Positions 61,445 through 64,000 of a stretch of 64,000 nt of DNA are shown piece by piece. Source of the DNA: Roseibium sp. (GTDB lineage: Bacteria > Pseudomonadota > Alphaproteobacteria > Rhizobiales > Stappiaceae); NCBI GenBank assembly GCA_017643215.1, contig JAEPNV010000006.1, positions 1 through 64,000 on the forward strand, in the 5' to 3' direction. The notes beneath the pieces were generated by a model. The model worked only from the letters and a program-made list of their open reading frames with translations, was not told where the DNA came from and made no database searches. Positions within the stretch are counted from its first letter, which is position 1, and each line of letters starts with the position of its first letter. A program made the position numbers and the translations under genes.

Positions 61445-64000
61445 ATGACAACATCTGCGACGATCACACAATACTATCAAAACATCCTTCAGCGGGCACC
61501 GACGACAACAGAGCTGTCGACGGCGGTCGCGGCTGTCGATGGGGGTACGCAAACACTCACACAAGTCCGCGATTCCATCGCAACTTCCAGCGAAGCTGTG
61601 ACGTTCATCGATCAGATCATCCGAATATATCAGGCGGCTTTCAACCGTCTTCCGGACATCACCGGCATGCAGGGCGCGGGCGGCGACGGCGGTTGGCCCG
61701 ACCAGTTGCGTGCCGATCCCACAACCTTGTTCACGATCGCAGCCGGGTTCACGAACTCGCAGGAATTCCTCAATCTTTACGGGACCAACCAGGTCAGCAT
61801 CGGATTTTTGAACGCGCTTTATTCAAATGTTTTGAACCGGTCCGCCTCATCGACCGAGATTTCGGACTGGCTGGCAACCGGCCAGACCGCCGCCCAGATC
61901 CTCATCGGTTTTTCCAACTCCGCGGAGTTTCAGAACAACACCGCCGCCGCCGTCTTGGCGCTCAAGCAAGCAGCGGGGGACGCGTCCGATTTGTCGACTG
62001 TCTACAATGGCACGGACCCGCTCGGCGGCGGATCTTCCAGCGGCAGCACGTTCACGCTGACGGCCAACACCGATACATTCACCGGCACGGCGAATGACGA
62101 TACATTTAACGGTGTTTTCGAGGATGGCGGCACAACCACCATCAATTCCGCCGATACACTGGATGGGGCGGGCGGCACAGGGGATGCGTTCAACGCCCGG
62201 GCTATCAACAATGCCTCGGGCGGCAGCACTGTTGCGCCAAGTGTCTCCAATATCGAGAATTTTTTCCTCACCAATCAGGATTCGACGTCGAACGACTTCT
62301 TCGCCTTGAATTTTTCATCGATCACCGGAGAAAGCGCCGTTTGGTCGAAAAATTCGGTGGCGGGCTCGACAACGCGCGCGATCAACACGGACGCAACGAC
62401 GGCCGGCCTTGACACGGCTCAGGGCACGTTTGGCGTTCATTTCAACGGAACCCGGACCGGAAGCTCCGACGCGTTCTCCTTAAGTGTGATCGGGTCTGGA
62501 ACATCGACATCCTCAGCCGTCTTCGGAACGATCGATAGCTCCGGCAACACCGACAGCAGCTTTGAAATCGGCAACATCGCGAGCACCGGGTCTGAGTCCT
62601 GGGTGCAACTTGGCACCGGTGGGATGACGCTTTCCACGGTCAACGTGACCGGGAGCGCGAAACTCAACCTTTCGGAAAATCAAAGCTTTTCCGGACTGAG
62701 TACCGTCGATGCATCGGGCATGACCGGCGGCGGGCTCTTCGCCGACGCCAGCGGAAGTTCGCAGACCGGCTTCAGCTTCACCGGCAGTGGCTCGGATGAC
62801 CGGATTTTACTCACCAACACCACGATCAACAATGCAGGCACGCTGAACGGCGGTGGCGGCACGAACGATATCCTGGCCTCCAACACCTTCAACGTGACCG
62901 CGTCGGTGGTGAATTCGGCTTCCGGGTTCGAGATTCTGGAATCCACAAGCACGAGCAGTGTGAACGCCAGTGACTTTACAGGAATCAACACCTTCCTGAC
63001 CTCAGGCAACACCAGCAACAGCCGGACGAACATCACCGGGGTGGAAAGCAACGACCTTTTCATCTTTACAAATGATGTCGACAACGGCGACGAAACACTG
63101 CGCTTTACCAGCCAGAACGTCGGCAACTCGGTAACGTTTGAAATGCGGGCTCAGGAGGGCACCGGCGGCGAAGTCCAGATTTTCGCCAATACAAACTCCG
63201 GCAATGACAACGCAGCCATCGGCTTCCAAAACAATTTCTCTTCCGTGACGATCAATTCGACCGCCTCCGGTACGCAAACCGCTGCCAACGCGATTTACGC
63301 GGTGGATACCGGCAGCAACAACTACTATGCCTTCGACAACGACAACGGTTTGAGTTCGTTCACATTGACCGGCTCTCACGCGCTGACGATCACCGCACGG
63401 GAAGGTGTGTCACTGTCGGCCAGCACCGATACGATCGGCTTTACCAATGCTGCGAACGTGAACGCATCGGCCATGACAGGCGTGTTGCGGATTGCCGGCT
63501 CGAACTCGGCCGATGTGATTGCCGGCGGTTCGGCAGCGGACATTATCTATGGTCTCGGCGGCGCGGACGTTCTCACCGGGAACGACGGCGCGGACCAGTT
63601 CCGGCTGGTCGGCTTCACCAACAACGCCACGGACCGGATCACGGACTTTAATGACGGCACCGACAAGATCGGCTCCAATGTCATCAACTTCGGCAACACC
63701 ACGGCAACCTCGGCCGGGACGACGCTGAATTCGGCAGATTATGTCGACAACCGCAACGCGATCACCGATATCGGCAACGCCGACGACAACAAGGTCATCG
63801 AGCTGCAAACCGCGCTGTCGACCAGCCAGATCCAAAATGATACCGGGGCCGCGATCGAAGCCTATGTGCTGGTCTACAACAGCACCACGGGCCGGGGCGA
63901 AATCTGGTACGACGCGGACTGGAGCACCAGCACAAGCCGCTCGCAGGTTGTTTCGTTCGACACGGTGACCAACCTGACGGGCGTCCAGGCGTTCAGCAAC
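61445..64000 (+). CDS. DUF4214/RTX-type secreted protein, 5' part
   Basis: At least 852 residues, open at the window edge. Start ATG 61445 follows a GGGGGGA. No signal peptide, as usual for type I secretion. Residues about 50-185 hold DUF4214-like helical segments (FIDQIIRIYQAAFNRLPD, FLNALYSNVLNRSASSTEI, ILIGFSNSAEFQNN). Then comes a long Ser/Thr/Asn/Gly-rich repetitive beta region (about 200-680), and near residue 700 a calcium-binding RTX-like part (SADVIAGGSAADIIYGLGGA, DVLTGNDGADQFRL). Proteins built this way are exported adhesins or S-layer-like surface proteins. The frame is continuous throughout. Its C-terminal secretion signal is outside the window. Confidence 0.85.
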   Translation, partial: MTTSATITQYYQNILQRAPTTTELSTAVAAVDGGTQTLTQVRDSIATSSEAVTFIDQIIRIYQAAFNRLPDITGMQGAGGDGGWPDQLRADPTTLFTIAAGFTNSQEFLNLYGTNQVSIGFLNALYSNVLNRSASSTEISDWLATGQTAAQILIGFSNSAEFQNNTAAAVLALKQAAGDASDLSTVYNGTDPLGGGSSSGSTFTLTANTDTFTGTANDDTFNGVFEDGGTTTINSADTLDGAGGTGDAFNARAINNASGGSTVAPSVSNIENFFLTNQDSTSNDFFALNFSSITGESAVWSKNSVAGSTTRAINTDATTAGLDTAQGTFGVHFNGTRTGSSDAFSLSVIGSGTSTSSAVFGTIDSSGNTDSSFEIGNIASTGSESWVQLGTGGMTLSTVNVTGSAKLNLSENQSFSGLSTVDASGMTGGGLFADASGSSQTGFSFTGSGSDDRILLTNTTINNAGTLNGGGGTNDILASNTFNVTASVVNSASGFEILESTSTSSVNASDFTGINTFLTSGNTSNSRTNITGVESNDLFIFTNDVDNGDETLRFTSQNVGNSVTFEMRAQEGTGGEVQIFANTNSGNDNAAIGFQNNFSSVTINSTASGTQTAANAIYAVDTGSNNYYAFDNDNGLSSFTLTGSHALTITAREGVSLSASTDTIGFTNAANVNASAMTGVLRIAGSNSADVIAGGSAADIIYGLGGADVLTGNDGADQFRLVGFTNNATDRITDFNDGTDKIGSNVINFGNTTATSAGTTLNSADYVDNRNAITDIGNADDNKVIELQTALSTSQIQNDTGAAIEAYVLVYNSTTGRGEIWYDADWSTSTSRSQVVSFDTVTNLTGVQAFSN

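Noticed and set aside
61432-62097. 221-codon frame starting at 61432
   Set aside because: It is out of frame with the RTX-type protein, whose own frame from 61445 gives DUF4214 and RTX motifs; this one gives His/Arg-rich noise.
1-64000. CRISPR arrays, rRNA and tRNA genes
   Set aside because: No regularly spaced direct repeats and no conserved rRNA or tRNA sequence could be found by eye.

Overview
The window is GC-rich, dense DNA from an alphaproteobacterium. A Hyphomicrobiales-type host (rhizobia and relatives) is most likely: it carries a Sinorhizobium-style rkpA/rkpG/rkpH capsule-lipid locus, a TamA/TamB pair, many LysR/GlxA/LuxR-type regulators, GTG/TTG starts and short GC-rich intergenic repeats. 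This placement is an inference; no rRNA or tRNA gene is visible in the window.

Layout. 0.4-5 kb: a LysR regulator divergent from a secreted beta-propeller protein, then a GlxA-type AraC regulator divergent from a Tat-signal haloperoxidase-like hydrolase. 5-10.4 kb: a LuxR-type regulator divergent from an SRPBCC - RND exporter - secreted-protein set, then a small secreted protein with eight cysteines. 10.5-14.2 kb: class I fumarase and a yceI - cytochrome b561 - yceI operon. 14.5-19.4 kb: glycerophosphodiesterase, Stf0 sulfotransferase, DUF3500 protein, succinate-semialdehyde dehydrogenase and a small XRE regulator. 19.5-27 kb: tamA-tamB and folD.

27.1-44.1 kb is a capsule (K-antigen) locus. 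It has an AGE-family epimerase, a Wza/KpsD-like export lipoprotein, two tandem KpsS-like Kdo transferases, a KpsC-like protein with an unusual N-terminal half, and an SDR (RkpH-like). Facing them on the other strand are an alpha-oxoamine synthase (RkpG-like) and a 2,533-residue KS-AT-DH-ER-KR-ACP synthase (RkpA-like). Together they look like the machinery for the lipid anchor and Kdo linker of a capsular polysaccharide. No ABC transporter genes for export lie in the window.

44.5-60.3 kb is a methylamine/betaine demethylation and one-carbon locus. It holds a non-pyrrolysine MttB-family methyltransferase, a dimethylglycine/sarcosine-type dehydrogenase, a betaine-homocysteine methyltransferase-like enzyme and a ferric-reductase-like flavoprotein. 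These are followed by an operon for formate-THF ligase, corrinoid protein, DUF1638 protein, a 100-residue 'virulence factor' family protein, a MetF-like reductase, a methyl-THF:corrinoid methyltransferase and a RACo-type corrinoid activator. With folD this makes a path from methylated amine to methyl-corrinoid, methyl-THF, methylene-THF, formyl-THF and formate. Four of these enzymes carry short Arg-rich tails, the most unusual shared feature I saw. A small His-rich gene and a 271-bp TA-flanked inverted-repeat element sit between its halves.

60.5-64 kb: an unrecognised 101-residue protein and the 5' part of a large DUF4214/RTX-type protein, probably exported by type I secretion, that runs off the window.
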